This document shows, piece after piece, positions 18,009 to 26,198 of a DNA stretch of 39,454 bases. The DNA comes from Myxococcales bacterium (lineage in GTDB: Bacteria > Myxococcota_A > Polyangia > Polyangiales > Ga0077539): positions 1 through 39,454 of the forward strand of contig JAAFIF010000090.1 of NCBI GenBank assembly GCA_013298625.1, in the 5' to 3' direction. Numbering within the stretch: the stretch's first letter is position 1; each line of letters begins with the position of its first letter. The translations under genes were made by a program, and so were the position numbers. Under the pieces are notes generated by a model, which did no database searches, was not told the DNA's origin, and worked only from the letters and a program-made list of their open reading frames with translations.

Positions 18009-18923
18009 TCACGCCGCGTCAGCGTCGGCCGCGGTGGCGAGCAGCTTGCGGGTCCAGAGCACGCTGTCGGCGCGCTTGCCGCTCGCGATCAAGTGTCGCG
18101 CGAGCAGGCCGGTCTTCTTGTAGCCCGCGCCGAGCAGCGCGGCGCCGAGCAGCGTGTCGTGCACGGGCGCGTAGAGAAACGCGCTGGCGACCTCGCGCCC
18201 CTTGAGCTCTTCAGAGATGCTCTGCAGCAGCGTGACGGTGAGCTTGGCGTCGGCTTCATCGGACGGGGTCGAGCCGAGCTGCAGGTACGCGTTGCCGAAG
18301 CAGTCTTGCACTTCGGCGGCGACGAACTGCTCGACGGCCTTCTTCGAGTCGCGCGCGACCATGTTGACCCGCGTGCCGGTGCGGCCGAAGCAGTCGTCGA
18401 GCGCGGGGGGCGCGCCCTTCTTGCCTTTGAACGCGCTGCGAAGGGCGTCGAGCTGACGCACGTCCATGAGCTCGGTCTTGGCGCCGCGCGCGGCGGCGAG
18501 CGAGTCGCGGAGCTTCTTCGCTTGATTGATGAGCTTCTCGGCCTTCACCGCGTCGGCGGCGGGGGCGATCAGGTTGCCCTCGTCATCGACCTTGGGCGGG
18601 CTGTGGATCAAGTGACCCATCACGTGGGCGTCCGAGCGCTTGTAGTACCCAGGGATCGACCCTTCGCGCGCGTAGCCGGCCTTCGCCCAGCCGGTGCTCT
18701 CTTCGCGCTCGACCAGCGTATAGACCCGCTCGATGCCCTCGCGGACCGAGATGGCTTGGATGGCCGCTTGTTTGTGCGGAAAGTTTCCTGCGAGAAAATC
18801 CACGATCCGCGCGGACTTGTGCCGGCGATTCACCACGAGGCAGATGTAAACCTGACTGTCGCGATGGTGGATCTCTTCGATGATCGGCTTGTTGTTCGCG
18901 CCCTGCGCCGTACGGTCGGCCAT
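18009..18923 (-). CDS. GNAT-like acetyltransferase-related protein
   Basis: A 304-residue soluble protein from an ATG at 18923 with AAGG upstream. The N-terminal 110 residues resemble beta-lysine N-acetyltransferase (AblB) in order and wording: an opening strand, a middle helix (KQAAIQAISVREGIERVYTL), and the closing AREGSIPGYYKRSDAHVMGH, close to the G-x-I-P-G-Y-Y/F-K-x-x-D-A-Y-V-M ending of that GNAT group. The typical acetyl-CoA loop Q/R-x-x-G-x-G/A is not visible, so catalysis is doubtful. The C-terminal 190 residues are unfamiliar, with VNMVARDSKKAVEQFVAAE and LLGAALLGAGYKKTG. No lysine aminomutase (ablA) lies beside it. Function uncertain. Confidence 0.55.
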   Translation of the reverse strand: MADRTAQGANNKPIIEEIHHRDSQVYICLVVNRRHKSARIVDFLAGNFPHKQAAIQAISVREGIERVYTLVEREESTGWAKAGYAREGSIPGYYKRSDAHVMGHLIHSPPKVDDEGNLIAPAADAVKAEKLINQAKKLRDSLAAARGAKTELMDVRQLDALRSAFKGKKGAPPALDDCFGRTGTRVNMVARDSKKAVEQFVAAEVQDCFGNAYLQLGSTPSDEADAKLTVTLLQSISEELKGREVASAFLYAPVHDTLLGAALLGAGYKKTGLLARHLIASGKRADSVLWTRKLLATAADADAA

Positions 18924-19121
18924 GAAACAACCCTTCCAACAATCGAGTGACAGACAACGACAAGACCACCCGGTAGTCACTTCCTAGGTAGACCAACCGA
19001 GTGCTCCTCCAGACCACGAAATTTGCGGAATTTGCTGGGCTCCGTGGACGGGGCCCCCTCTCCGGGCGGGCGCGCTTATAGGCAGACGCCCCCGCCGCTG
19101 TCAAACCGCCGGGGACAGACA
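18924..19121. other. Divergent intergenic region
   Basis: About 200 bases between divergent genes. It contains a direct near-repeat AATTTGCGG / AATTTGCTGG at about 19019-19039 and is locally AT-richer than its surroundings, as expected for promoters in both directions, but no convincing -35/-10 pair or RNA fold was found. Confidence 0.35.
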
Positions 19122-19685
19122 ATGCCCGAACCAGAACAAACTCCCTCGAATGACGCGCCGCGCGAAGACAAGCCCCCAGCGCGCGCGACTCGCTGGCAGC
19201 GTTGGCGGCGACCTGCGCTCGAAGCGTTGGGTCTCGTCATCGTGCTCGTGGCGGTGCGCGCGTTTCAGTCCCGCTCGCTCGTGTCCGGCGTCGCGCCGTC
19301 GATCGTGGCGCGCTCGCTCGACGGCGCACAGGTGCGCCTCGGCGCAGCGGCGCAGCGGCCGCAGGTCCTTTGGTTCTTCGCGACGTGGTGCACCGTGTGT
19401 CGCGCGAGCGAGCACAACGTTCGCGCGCTCGGCTCGGGGTCGGACGTGGTGCTGATCGCGAGCGACTCGGGCAGCGACGCGGCGATCGCGCGCTTCGTCC
19501 GCGAGCAAGGGCTCTCGGGGCTCGTGGTGGTCAACGACGCGGACGGGAGCGTCGCGCGGCGCTTCGGGGTTCGGTCGTTTCCCACGACGTTTGCGCTCGG
19601 CCGGGACGGGGCGATCCGGTCGACGGACATCGGGTACACGACGGAGCTCGGGCTGCGTTGGCGGCGGTTCTGGTCGAGGCAGTGA
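19122..19685 (+). CDS. Membrane-anchored thioredoxin-fold protein (ScsD/TlpA-like)
   Basis: A 187-residue protein with a charged cytoplasmic N-terminus, one transmembrane helix (residues about 32-47, ALEALGLVIVLVAVRAF) and a periplasmic thioredoxin domain. The active site is W89-C90-T-V-C93 in LWFFATWCTVC, with a cis-proline in RSFPTTF. The layout (short tail, anchor, redoxin) and the C-x-V-C pair match ScsD/DsbE-type thiol-disulfide proteins, which reduce or isomerise disulfides in the periplasm. No DsbD/CcdA-type electron donor is near, so its partner is elsewhere. The ATG at 19122 is the first after an upstream GC-rich leader; a longer frame to 19023 has no start signal. Confidence 0.83.
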   Translation: MPEPEQTPSNDAPREDKPPARATRWQRWRRPALEALGLVIVLVAVRAFQSRSLVSGVAPSIVARSLDGAQVRLGAAAQRPQVLWFFATWCTVCRASEHNVRALGSGSDVVLIASDSGSDAAIARFVREQGLSGLVVVNDADGSVARRFGVRSFPTTFALGRDGAIRSTDIGYTTELGLRWRRFWSRQ

Positions 19686-19740
19686 CGCTCTGCGCGGGGC
19701 TGCGCGATGGACGCTTCGCTCTCGCCGAGAGCGGTATAGA

Positions 19741-19757
19741 GTTCACCGCTGGTGAAC
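19741..19757. promoter_or_regulatory. 17-base perfect dyad across a start codon
   Basis: GTTCACC-GCT-GGTGAAC, seven-base arms around three bases. TATAGA, a -10-like hexamer, ends at 19740 immediately before it, and the GTG at 19752 is inside the right arm. This arrangement fits a repressor site over a transcription start, with an almost leaderless gene behind it. Confidence 0.4.
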
Positions 19758-20246
19758 GATCGACCCAGCAACACGGGCTCTTCTGCGTCGAGCGCGCTCG
19801 CGGCGCGACGGACGCGCGTGGTCGAGTGGGTGCGGTGCGGGCAGGACGCGGGCGTCGATGGGCTCTTGCACGCGCAGCGGATCCGCGCCGCGGGGGTGCT
19901 CTTCGTGCGCGTGCGCGACGCGATGCGATGGGCGATGGCCGCGGTCCCCGCGCGCGCCGACACGATCCTCGCGCTCGAGGCCACAGAGTCGAGCGCGCTC
20001 GTCACGCAAGGCGCCGTGGGAGACAAGCTGCGCTCGGCGCTGGCGGCCATGCGCGGCGCGCGAGCGAGACGCGCGGAGGACAGCGACGTCTCGATGGCGC
20101 ACTTCGTCGCGGCGGTGGGCGTCGATGGCTGGGCCGGGGTCAGCGGCGTCGGCGCTCCTGCGCAGGGCGCCGCCGGGCCGCTGTCGATTCGAACGCTCGT
20201 CGGCGCGGCGCGCAGCGTCGCCACCGAGCGCGCAGGTGAGCCGTGA
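19752..20246 (+). CDS. Unknown protein, first gene of a coupled pair
   Basis: A 164-residue protein, Ala/Arg-rich and helical, starting at a GTG (19752) inside a dyad. No signal peptide, membrane segment or catalytic motif. Notable stretches are VEWVRCGQDAGVDGLLHAQ, FVRVRDAMRWAMAAVPAR and AHFVAAVGVDGWAGVSGVG. If the true start is the GTG at 19818 the protein is 142 residues and begins VVEWVRCGQ. Its stop overlaps the start of the zinc-ribbon gene in GTGA, so the two are probably made together. Not recognised. Confidence 0.5.
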   Translation: MNDRPSNTGSSASSALAARRTRVVEWVRCGQDAGVDGLLHAQRIRAAGVLFVRVRDAMRWAMAAVPARADTILALEATESSALVTQGAVGDKLRSALAAMRGARARRAEDSDVSMAHFVAAVGVDGWAGVSGVGAPAQGAAGPLSIRTLVGAARSVATERAGEP

Positions 20247-21466
20247 CGCAGAGGGCGGCGGTGGACTTCATGCTTCCTCCGGGCGCGGTGCGGGCGCTCG
20301 CGGCGCGCATCGGCGCGGCGTCGCTCACGAAGCTCTCTCCGCTGCGCGAAGAGCCGAGCGGCGCGCCGACGCCCACGCCCGAGTGGATCGCGCCGCTGCT
20401 CGGACCAGACGGAATGTGGCGACCCACCGTCCTGCCCACGCTGCAAGTGCTCGCGGCGCCGCGGTCGTTCGCGCGCGTACAGCTCTTGCGCGGCGAGTCG
20501 CTGGCGCAGCACTCGGTGTACTTCGCGGTTCCTGGCGTGCGCGCGGGTGCGGACGGGACGGGGCGCGTCGCGACGCAGCTCTCGTCGCGCGGTCTGCGCG
20601 TGATCGATCCCGCGCCGGTCGTCGATACTCTGGCCATGCTGCGCGATCACCTGGGCACGTCCTCGGTGCGAAGCACGGTGCTCGAGCTCGACGCGACCGC
20701 GGTCGAGGGCGTCGCGCTCGCGGCGATGATCGACGCGCAGCGTATCGAGAATCTGCAAGCGCTCGTCACGGGTCGCGACCCTGCGTTGGTCACGCTCGAC
20801 CCCGAGGGGCTCTCGTCAGCGATGCGCGCGCACCCGCCGGCGCTGCTCTCGGTCGCGCCGGTGCTCGCTGAGCTCTCGGGCGCGCCGCGCGAGCTCGGGC
20901 CCGAGTCGCTGGCAGTGGTGCTCGACGCGCTGGTGCTGCGCGGGTCGCTGGTGCGCACCGCAGAGGGGTTTTGCCTCACTCGCGCGGGGATGACCGTCGC
21001 CTCGTCGATGGCGCTGTTCGGCTCGGTGCTGACCGTCTCAGCTGTCGAAGAGCTGCCGCACGGAGGTCTGGTGGGGCTCTCGTTTGTGGTCCTTTGCGCG
21101 GGGCCGACGGACGCGCTGATGCTCTCGTCGCACGGAGACGAGGTGTACGTCGGCACGATCGCGCCGTCATCCGTGCTGGATTTGATCACGCATTTGTACG
21201 TCGAACCCAGGCCGCTCGATCAGCTCCCGTCTGTTCGCTCGCTCGACGAGCAGCTGGCGCCGACGGCCATCGCGATGCCGGGCGTCGTTTCGTGCGGCGC
21301 GTGTGGTCACCCGATGCAAGAGAGCGCGCGCTTCTGTCACTCCTGCGGGACGCCCGCGATTCGCCCGCACGCCTCGTGGCCCGGCGTCGGTCACTGCCCG
21401 CGCTGTCACGGCGCGCTGCCAGCCGGAGCCGCGTTTTGCGCGCACTGCGGCTACCGTCAGCGCTGA
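20243..21466 (+). CDS. Unknown protein with C-terminal double zinc ribbon
   Basis: A 407-residue protein. The last 70 residues are two zinc ribbons: CGACGHP...CHSCG and CPRCHG...CAHCG, each a C-x2-C plus C-x2-C, the double-zinc-ribbon layout. They are usually protein- or nucleic-acid-binding tails and not catalytic. The first 330 residues are mixed alpha/beta with AVDFMLPPGAVRALAARI, VRSTVLELDATAVEGVALA and VGLSFVVLCAGPTDALML, which I cannot assign. No signal or membrane helix, so cytoplasmic. The start codon GTG lies in the GTGA overlap with the preceding gene. Confidence 0.68.
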   Translation: MTQRAAVDFMLPPGAVRALAARIGAASLTKLSPLREEPSGAPTPTPEWIAPLLGPDGMWRPTVLPTLQVLAAPRSFARVQLLRGESLAQHSVYFAVPGVRAGADGTGRVATQLSSRGLRVIDPAPVVDTLAMLRDHLGTSSVRSTVLELDATAVEGVALAAMIDAQRIENLQALVTGRDPALVTLDPEGLSSAMRAHPPALLSVAPVLAELSGAPRELGPESLAVVLDALVLRGSLVRTAEGFCLTRAGMTVASSMALFGSVLTVSAVEELPHGGLVGLSFVVLCAGPTDALMLSSHGDEVYVGTIAPSSVLDLITHLYVEPRPLDQLPSVRSLDEQLAPTAIAMPGVVSCGACGHPMQESARFCHSCGTPAIRPHASWPGVGHCPRCHGALPAGAAFCAHCGYRQR

Positions 21467-21488
21467 GCACGAAGAAAGAGCACCGCTA

Positions 21489-21505
21489 CGCGAACCGAGT
21501 TCGCG
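21489..21505. promoter_or_regulatory. 17-base perfect dyad ahead of the persulfide dioxygenase-like gene
   Basis: CGCGAAC-CGA-GTTCGCG, seven-base arms around three bases, 92 bases upstream of the ATG at 21597 and 23 bases after the previous stop. It could be an operator or a terminator stem; no T run follows. The CGAAC/GTTCG core recalls Gram-positive LexA boxes but the spacing is one base short. Confidence 0.35.
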
Positions 21506-21596
21506 AGTGCTTGGGTCTGACGGAGCGTTGGCCGCCGGTCATCGCTCGGTCGAGCGCCGCGGCTCTGCCAGTCTTCGCTGAGTGATGGAGGAAGTC

Positions 21597-22493
21597 ATGT
21601 CCGTTCAGATCGAGCCGTTCTTCGACGCCCGCACGTACACCGTGACCTTTGTCGCGTGGGACCCCGCGACGCGCGACGCGGTCGTGATCGACCCCGTGCT
21701 CGACTACGAGCCCATCGGGTCGTTTACCTTCACCGAGTCGGTCGACAAGGTCTCGCAGTTTGTCCGAGGCAAAGAGCTCAACCTGCGCTGGATCTTGGAG
21801 ACGCACGCGCACGCTGATCACCTCTCGGGCTCGCAGCTGCTGAAGAAGCGCTTCGGCGCGGGCGTCGTGATCAGCGAGCAGATCCGCGTCGTGCAAGAGA
21901 CCTTCAAGGGCTTGTTCAACTTGCCTGCGCTCGCGACGGACGGCAGTCAGTTCGACCGTTTGGTGAAGGACGGCGAGACGCTCGAAGCCGGCAGCCTGAA
22001 GGTCGAAGTGATCGCCACGCCCGGCCACACGCCGGCGTGCGTGACGTTCAAGATCGAGGACGCGCTCTTCACGGGGGACGCGCTGTTCACGGAGGACTAC
22101 GGGACGGGGCGCTGCGATTTTCCCAAGGGGAGCGCAGAGGATTTGTACGTGTCGATCAAGAAGCTCTACGCGCTGCCGGACAGCACCCGCGTGTTCGTGG
22201 GACACGACTATCAGCCCAACGGCCGCGCCGTGCGATGGGAGACCACCATCGGCGAGTCGAAGGCGAAGAACCCTCAGCTCAACAGCGCGACGGAGCGAGA
22301 GACGTTCGTCGCGATGCGCCGGGCGCGAGACGCGACGCTCGCCGCGCCGAAGCTCTTGTTTCAGAGCGTTCAGGTCAACATCGACGCAGGAAAGCTCCCC
22401 TCGGTCGAGCCCAACGGCCAGCGCTATCTGCGCGTCCCGATGAACCTCTTGCGCCCCGCGGACGAATACGGCGAACCCGTCGCCAAGAAGTGA
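21597..22493 (+). CDS. Metallo-beta-lactamase fold protein, persulfide dioxygenase-like
   Basis: A 298-residue MBL-fold enzyme from an ATG at 21597 with GGAGGA 7-8 bases upstream. Metal motif H70-x-H72-x-D74-H75 in THAHADHLSG, a further His in TPGHTPAC, the Asp in FTGDALFTEDYGTGRCDF and the last His in VFVGHDYQPNG. The GTGRCDF wording and lack of glyoxalase features place it with ETHE1/Blh persulfide dioxygenases, mononuclear iron enzymes oxidising glutathione persulfide to sulfite, rather than with glyoxalase II. Unlike ETHE1 (about 240 residues) it carries a C-terminal extension of about 70 residues (KNPQLNSATERETFVAMRRA onward), as in bacterial Blh-type proteins. Cytoplasmic. No rhodanese or quinone reductase is adjacent; one rhodanese is 6 kb away. 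Confidence 0.82.
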   Translation: MSVQIEPFFDARTYTVTFVAWDPATRDAVVIDPVLDYEPIGSFTFTESVDKVSQFVRGKELNLRWILETHAHADHLSGSQLLKKRFGAGVVISEQIRVVQETFKGLFNLPALATDGSQFDRLVKDGETLEAGSLKVEVIATPGHTPACVTFKIEDALFTGDALFTEDYGTGRCDFPKGSAEDLYVSIKKLYALPDSTRVFVGHDYQPNGRAVRWETTIGESKAKNPQLNSATERETFVAMRRARDATLAAPKLLFQSVQVNIDAGKLPSVEPNGQRYLRVPMNLLRPADEYGEPVAKK

Positions 22494-22502
22494 GCGAGCG
22501 GG

Positions 22503-23738
22503 TCAGCGACGGCGGCCGCGCGCGCGACCGGCGGGGGCGCTGCCTGCGCCGAAGCCTGGGACCACGGTGGGGTTGGCGTTGCCGACCGCCGCGGCCGGCA
22601 GGCTCGTGAGCGCGGCGGCCGAGCCCGCTGCTTGCCTGCGCGGCTGGCCGAACTGAAACGACGCTCGAATCGCAGCGGGGTCGATGTACTCGTCGCCCGG
22701 GCTCGGGTTGGGGATGCGCGCGTCGATCAACGAGAGGCCGCCGAGCTGTCGGTAGCTTTGCGCGCCGGTTTGCTCGGCGTGCTGCGCGACCTTTCCGTCG
22801 GCGCCGACCGAGAAGATAAACGTGCGCAGCACCTGTCCGTCCATGCGCACGTCGCACGACCACGCGCCCTGATGTTCGCCCAAGAACGTGTGGTTCGCGG
22901 TGTTGTAGCCCGTGCCGTTGGCGGGGATGTTCACTCGGCGTCCCCACCACAGCGTCTGCGCGGTGAAGTTCGTGCGGTACCAACGGACGGTGCGCGTGTC
23001 CTGCATGTTGGGCCGCTCGCTCACCTCGGTCAGGTCGTTGATCGCGCCGCGCTCGAGCGCCACGTCGGGGATGCGCGTCCCGTTCACCGTGCATCGCAGC
23101 GAGTACACCGAGCCTCGGGTGCGATCCGCGTTGCCAGCAAACGCCGTGAAGAACCGCAGGTGCTGCGGCTCGAGCGCCTCGGTCTGCCTCGAGCCTGGGT
23201 TCTCGTGCCACACCCACGCGGTGCCGATCGCGTCGTGCATCAAGAGCTGATAGCGCCCGCCCCACTCGGTGATCCGTCGGCCGTCGCCGCGAATCCAATC
23301 GGGATAGCGCCGCGCTTGAACGACGAACGTGCGAAGCAGCTCCGTGCGGTCGTTCTCGTCGTCGATGTAGTGCAGCTCGATCGTCAGCTCGCCGGTGGCA
23401 GACAGCAGGTTGCTGTCGGGCGTTTCGCAGGCCAGGCGCGCGGCGGTTCCGTCGCGGTCGCCGAACGCGCAGCGCTGCGAGAGCAGCACACGACCGCCCT
23501 GCTTGATGTCCATGCGGGTCGCGTCCGCGCGGCCGGTGACCCCGTAGACGATGGTGTTGAGGCGCACCTCGTAGCCGCCCGAAGGCTGCGGGGTCCAGAG
23601 CCGCAGGTACGTCTCGGTCTCGTCGAGGACGCGGACCACTGGCGCGTTGGCCGGGGTGCTCTGCGCGTGCGCGGTTCTTTGGACGAGCGCGGTGGTGGCG
23701 ATGGCGGCGAGAATGGTCGCGAGTCGTTGGCTGTTCAT
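22503..23738 (-). CDS. Secreted protein of unknown function
   Basis: A 411-residue protein with a signal peptide (MNSQRLATILAAIATTALVQ, cleavage after AHA-Q). The body is beta-rich with regular Trp, Tyr and Arg positions (YLRLWTPQPSGGYEVRL, WGGRYQLLMHDAIGTAWVWH, NFTAQTLWWGRRVNIP) and a few paired cysteines (RCAF, ACET, RCTV, SCDV), consistent with a periplasmic or outer-membrane-associated beta protein. The end is low complexity (Ala/Gly/Pro) closing with a basic RARGRRR. No enzyme motif recognised. It shares a strand with the MYXO-CTERM gene 97 bases upstream; a hairpin stands between them. Confidence 0.7.
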   Translation of the reverse strand: MNSQRLATILAAIATTALVQRTAHAQSTPANAPVVRVLDETETYLRLWTPQPSGGYEVRLNTIVYGVTGRADATRMDIKQGGRVLLSQRCAFGDRDGTAARLACETPDSNLLSATGELTIELHYIDDENDRTELLRTFVVQARRYPDWIRGDGRRITEWGGRYQLLMHDAIGTAWVWHENPGSRQTEALEPQHLRFFTAFAGNADRTRGSVYSLRCTVNGTRIPDVALERGAINDLTEVSERPNMQDTRTVRWYRTNFTAQTLWWGRRVNIPANGTGYNTANHTFLGEHQGAWSCDVRMDGQVLRTFIFSVGADGKVAQHAEQTGAQSYRQLGGLSLIDARIPNPSPGDEYIDPAAIRASFQFGQPRRQAAGSAAALTSLPAAAVGNANPTVVPGFGAGSAPAGRARGRRR

Positions 23739-23800
23739 TCGTGGGTCTCCCTCGGGTGCGGCGTTGCCTCGGAAGCCACGAGCGCGCGAAGGTCTGACAG

Positions 23801-23828
23801 TCCCGCGATGACAGCGAATGACGCGGGA
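23801..23828 (-). terminator. Hairpin after the MYXO-CTERM protein gene
   Basis: TCCCGCG (23801-23807) and CGCGGGA (23822-23828) pair around a 14-base loop just after the stop at 23836 on the minus strand. No T run, so it may end or slow transcription only partly. Confidence 0.33.
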
Positions 23829-23835
23829 TTTCTCG

Positions 23836-26091
23836 CTAGCGTCGGCGTCGATCGCGACGGGCGAGGGCGACGCTCGCGAGGACGACGCTCGCGAAGAGCG
23901 CCGCGCCGTGCTGGCCTGGCAGCGGGCGTCCTGCGGCGCGACACGAGCACGCTCCGTCGCCGCTCAACGTGAAGCGCGGCGTGGCGGCGTCCATTGCGAC
24001 GGTCGCGTCTGTGGCTGCTGCGTCCTCTGCGCGCGCGCTGTCGGCGACGGTCTGCGCGTCGGTGACCATCGCTGCGTCGGCCGGGGGCGCCGCGTCTGCG
24101 CCGGGGCTGCTGTCGAGCGCTGCGCTGTCGGGCTCGGCGGCGTCGCGCGCTTCGACGTCGATCGCAGCGTCGAGCGCGACGACGTCGGGATTGGCGTCGG
24201 GACCAGCGTCGGGGCGAGTCGTGGGGAGCACGCGCAGGGTCATCATGGCGGTCGAGCGACCGCTGTCGCCGTCCTCGATGATGACGGTGAACGTGAAGGA
24301 CATTCCGCCGGTGCCGGGCGGGGGCGTGCCCGAGAGGATGCCGGTCATCGGGTCGAGCGAGAGCCACGCGGGCGCGCCGGTCAGGGTGAAGGTGATCGGG
24401 TCGAGGACGCGGGGCGAAATGGGGGGATTGGCCGGGTCGGTCACCTCGAGCTCGCGTGTGAAGCGAACGCCTTCGCTCGCGTCACCGAGGCCGATCGAGA
24501 CGAAGCTCGGGCTGACGTTGGGGACGTTGACGACGACCTCTTGCGTCTCGCCCGGCGCATTGCACGGCCCGATCAGCGACGGGACGCCGACCCAACACAC
24601 GCGGCTCGCGACGAAGCCGTCCCGTCCGCGCGCGTCGAAGGTGATCGAGCCGCCGCGGCCGTCGGGGACGCCGTCGCAGTCGATGTCCCACTCGACCGTG
24701 CAGCCGCAGCCGGTGGGCGGGGAGAACGCGGCGCTGAGCGTTCCGGTCGAGCCTTCGTTGATCGAGTAGCGAGGTTGAGAGGAGCTCGCGTTGGGGCAGC
24801 GCATGAGCGCTGTGCCCGAGAGGCAGAGTTCGAGCGTCGCGCGGTCGGCCGCGCCTTCGTCGTCGCGCGCGGTGATCGCGATCGAGTAGCAGCGGGCGAG
24901 CGCGGTGGCGTCGGGTGTGCCTACGATCACGCCCGTGTTCGTGTCGAGCGCGAGACCGGGCGGGAGGCCCGTCGCGCTCCACGTGATGGGATCGAGAAAA
25001 CCCCGCGAAATGGGCGGATTTGCTGGGTCGAACGCGGTCAGTTGCGTGAGGTACGGCGCGCCGAGCACGCCCGCGGGCAGGCTCATCGTGGTGATCGTCG
25101 GGGCCACGTTTTCGAACGCGACTGGCGCCATCGCGACGGCGCTCGCGCGGCACACGCTGCCGGGCGGCGAGCCCACCTGCGGGACGTTGACCGCGCACAG
25201 CCGACGCGAGTCCGTGGGTCCGTCGCGCCCCTCCGCCGAGAGCGCGAAGGTCGCCCCGCTGCCGTCGATCGCGCCGTCGCAGCCGAGGTCCCATACGATC
25301 GCGCAGCCGCACGCGCTCGCGTCGGCCGTCGCGCGCACGGTTGTGTTGGTGCCTTCGGGCACGGTGAACGCGCCGTCTGCGCCGGTCGAGAGCGTCGGGG
25401 TGGGGCAGGCCGCGACGCTCGAAGCGCTGCCGATTCCCAGGCGAAGTGAGCGCGTCGCGATCGCGCCGTCGCCGTCGTTCGCGCTGACCGTGACCGTGTG
25501 AGTCCCCGCGCTGCCCATCGCGGGGACGCCCGAGAGCACGCCGGTCATCGAGTCCACCGAGAGCCCCGCGGGCAGGCCCGTGGCGCTCCACGTGAACGCG
25601 TCGCGCACGAGCGTAGCGTTGGGCGGGTTGGCCGGGTCCGTCGCGGCGAGGCCGAAGCGGTACATCGTGCCTTCGATCCCCGCGGCGAGCAGCGAGGTGG
25701 CGATGGTCGGCGCGACGTTGCGCACGTTGACGACGCCCTCGGCTGCGGCCGAGCGCTGCGCGCCAGCGCCGCAAGCGGGGTTGAAACTACGCACACAAAT
25801 TCGAGACGACGAGCTGCCGTCGCGCTCGTGCGCGGTGAAATTGAACGCGCTCGCGCCGATGGTGTCCCCCGCGCCGGGGGTGAGCCCGTTGCAGTCTGCG
25901 TCCCACTCGAACAGCGGACCGCCGCCGGTGGCGCCGATCATGGTGCTGGCTCCTTCGTTGACGGACCACGCGACGCCGCCAGGGGGCACGAGCGTGGGCG
26001 CGGCGGGGGGGCACTGCGCGGCGGCGATGGTGGGGCGCAGCGCGAGCGATGCGAGGGCGGCCGCGAGCGCGGCGAGCAAGCGATGGTGCAA
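23836..26091 (-). CDS. Surface protein with three composite repeats and MYXO-CTERM tail
   Basis: A 751-residue exported protein. A signal peptide (HHRLLAALAAALASLAL, cleavage after AAA-Q) is followed by three repeats of about 200 residues, each with a Cys-rich beta module containing W-D-x-x-C-D/N-G, then a putative-Ig (He_PIG-like) module marked DPANPP, TWSATGLPxGLxxD and TGVxxGTP. A Asp/Ala-rich linker leads to a C-terminal CSCR motif (GDGACSCRA), a hydrophobic helix (HGAALFASVVLASVALA) and RRDRRRR, which is the MYXO-CTERM sorting signal of myxobacterial surface proteins. Start is a TTG at 26091 with AAGGAGG six bases upstream. It is likely cell-surface anchored and adhesive. The next gene upstream is also a secreted lipoprotein. 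Confidence 0.88.
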   Translation of the reverse strand: MHHRLLAALAAALASLALRPTIAAAQCPPAAPTLVPPGGVAWSVNEGASTMIGATGGGPLFEWDADCNGLTPGAGDTIGASAFNFTAHERDGSSSSRICVRSFNPACGAGAQRSAAAEGVVNVRNVAPTIATSLLAAGIEGTMYRFGLAATDPANPPNATLVRDAFTWSATGLPAGLSVDSMTGVLSGVPAMGSAGTHTVTVSANDGDGAIATRSLRLGIGSASSVAACPTPTLSTGADGAFTVPEGTNTTVRATADASACGCAIVWDLGCDGAIDGSGATFALSAEGRDGPTDSRRLCAVNVPQVGSPPGSVCRASAVAMAPVAFENVAPTITTMSLPAGVLGAPYLTQLTAFDPANPPISRGFLDPITWSATGLPPGLALDTNTGVIVGTPDATALARCYSIAITARDDEGAADRATLELCLSGTALMRCPNASSSQPRYSINEGSTGTLSAAFSPPTGCGCTVEWDIDCDGVPDGRGGSITFDARGRDGFVASRVCWVGVPSLIGPCNAPGETQEVVVNVPNVSPSFVSIGLGDASEGVRFTRELEVTDPANPPISPRVLDPITFTLTGAPAWLSLDPMTGILSGTPPPGTGGMSFTFTVIIEDGDSGRSTAMMTLRVLPTTRPDAGPDANPDVVALDAAIDVEARDAAEPDSAALDSSPGADAAPPADAAMVTDAQTVADSARAEDAAATDATVAMDAATPRFTLSGDGACSCRAAGRPLPGQHGAALFASVVLASVALARRDRRRR

Positions 26092-26198
26092 GAGAGGCCT
26101 CCTTCGGCCCGGCGAGAGCGCGGGCCGTGATGGCGCTCACTGTGCCGACCGCGCGAGGCGCGGGGCATCTCACAGAGATCGCATGGAGCGAGCGAGAG

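Noticed and set aside
18009..18923. Naming this gene ablB
   Set aside because: The acetyl-CoA loop is not visible, the C-terminal half is unrelated and ablA is absent.
21489..21505. LexA box
   Set aside because: CGAAC and GTTCG are spaced by three bases, while the known Gram-positive box has four, and no SOS gene is nearby.
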